A stretch of DNA of 5,203 nucleotides from assembly GCA_015478575.1 (NCBI GenBank), contig JADMIN010000240.1:1-5203 (forward strand). The letters run 5' to 3'. Shown here piece by piece: positions 5,076 to 5,203 of the stretch. This DNA is from Ktedonobacterales bacterium. GTDB lineage: Bacteria; Chloroflexota; Ktedonobacteria; Ktedonobacterales; JADMIN01. Numbering within the stretch: the stretch's first letter is position 1; each line of letters begins with the position of its first letter. The translations under genes and the position numbers were made by a program. The notes beneath the pieces were generated by a model, which saw nothing but the letters and a program-made list of their open reading frames with translations, was not told the origin of the DNA and searched no databases.

Positions 5076-5203
5076 TCAGTCCGCTTTGTGTGGGCGCGGT
5101 GGCTCCATCAGTCGCGTCAGCACCGGCTGGATGACCTCGATCGGTGGCGCGAAGAGCGAGGGCTGCTCGGGGTCGGCGAAGAGCGAGGCGAAGTCCTCGG
5201 CAT
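5076..5203 (-). CDS. C-terminal 41 codons of an unidentified gene, cut by the right edge
   Basis: On the minus strand a frame is open from the right edge to a TGA at 5076-5078 and ends LMEPPRPHKAD. Nearly all third codon positions are G or C, as in the neighbouring genes, which supports real coding. The visible tail holds two copies of SLFA nine residues apart (ASLFADP and PSLFAPP), reflecting a 13-bp direct repeat in the DNA. I do not recognise the family from this tail. It is convergent with acuI, with only 30 bp between the stops and no visible terminator there. Confidence 0.6.
   Translation of the reverse strand, partial: AEDFASLFADPEQPSLFAPPIEVIQPVLTRLMEPPRPHKAD

Noticed and set aside
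5050..5203. Plus-strand frame starting ATG at 5050 and open to the right edge
   Set aside because: Product is Ser/Gly-rich low complexity, with no properly spaced SD. The minus-strand frame has the better codon pattern.

Overview
The window is GC-rich bacterial DNA, densely coded, with strong Shine-Dalgarno (SD) sites and sigma70-type promoters. A nuoABCD-type complex I operon, an F420-type luciferase-like oxidoreductase and a YhdH/AcuI reductase together would fit a Chloroflexota bacterium (for example the Ktedonobacteria or Thermomicrobia side) or an actinobacterium. I lean to Chloroflexota from the feel of the NuoA-D sequences, but nothing here proves the phylum.

Left part, minus strand (about 1-2560): the promoter-proximal end of an NADH:quinone oxidoreductase (complex I) operon in the order nuoA-nuoB-nuoC-nuoD. 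NuoD runs off the left edge after 201 codons. The start of transcription is unusually readable: a perfect TTGACA -35 box with a 17-bp spacer to TACATT, then a leader of about 120 nt that carries three 15-bp tandem repeats directly against a very strong SD. These genes encode one membrane subunit (NuoA) and the quinone/N2-cluster module (NuoB, NuoC, NuoD).

Middle (about 2675-2823, minus strand): a self-contained tRNA-Ala(CGC) gene with its own promoter, encoded CCA end and a rho-independent terminator. The terminator lies before the nuo promoter, so the tRNA and nuo appear to be separate units read in the same direction.

Right part, plus strand (about 2824-5045): a non-coding leader ending in a 16-bp tandem duplication, then a 292-residue luciferase-like (probable F420-dependent) oxidoreductase, then a 330-residue YhdH/AcuI-type NADPH-dependent reductase. 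The two may be co-transcribed. The window closes with the C-terminal 41 codons of an unidentified minus-strand gene convergent with acuI.

The genes themselves are ordinary. The most unusual structure is in the leaders. Both nuoA and the luciferase-like gene have short tandem repeats, sense-oriented and just upstream of the SD, that share the core GGTGCGAT. The inner heptamer GTGCGAT is also the exact complement of the whole seven-base anticodon loop of the tRNA-Ala(CGC) encoded between them. This may be coincidence, a family of dispersed short repeats, or a regulatory element.
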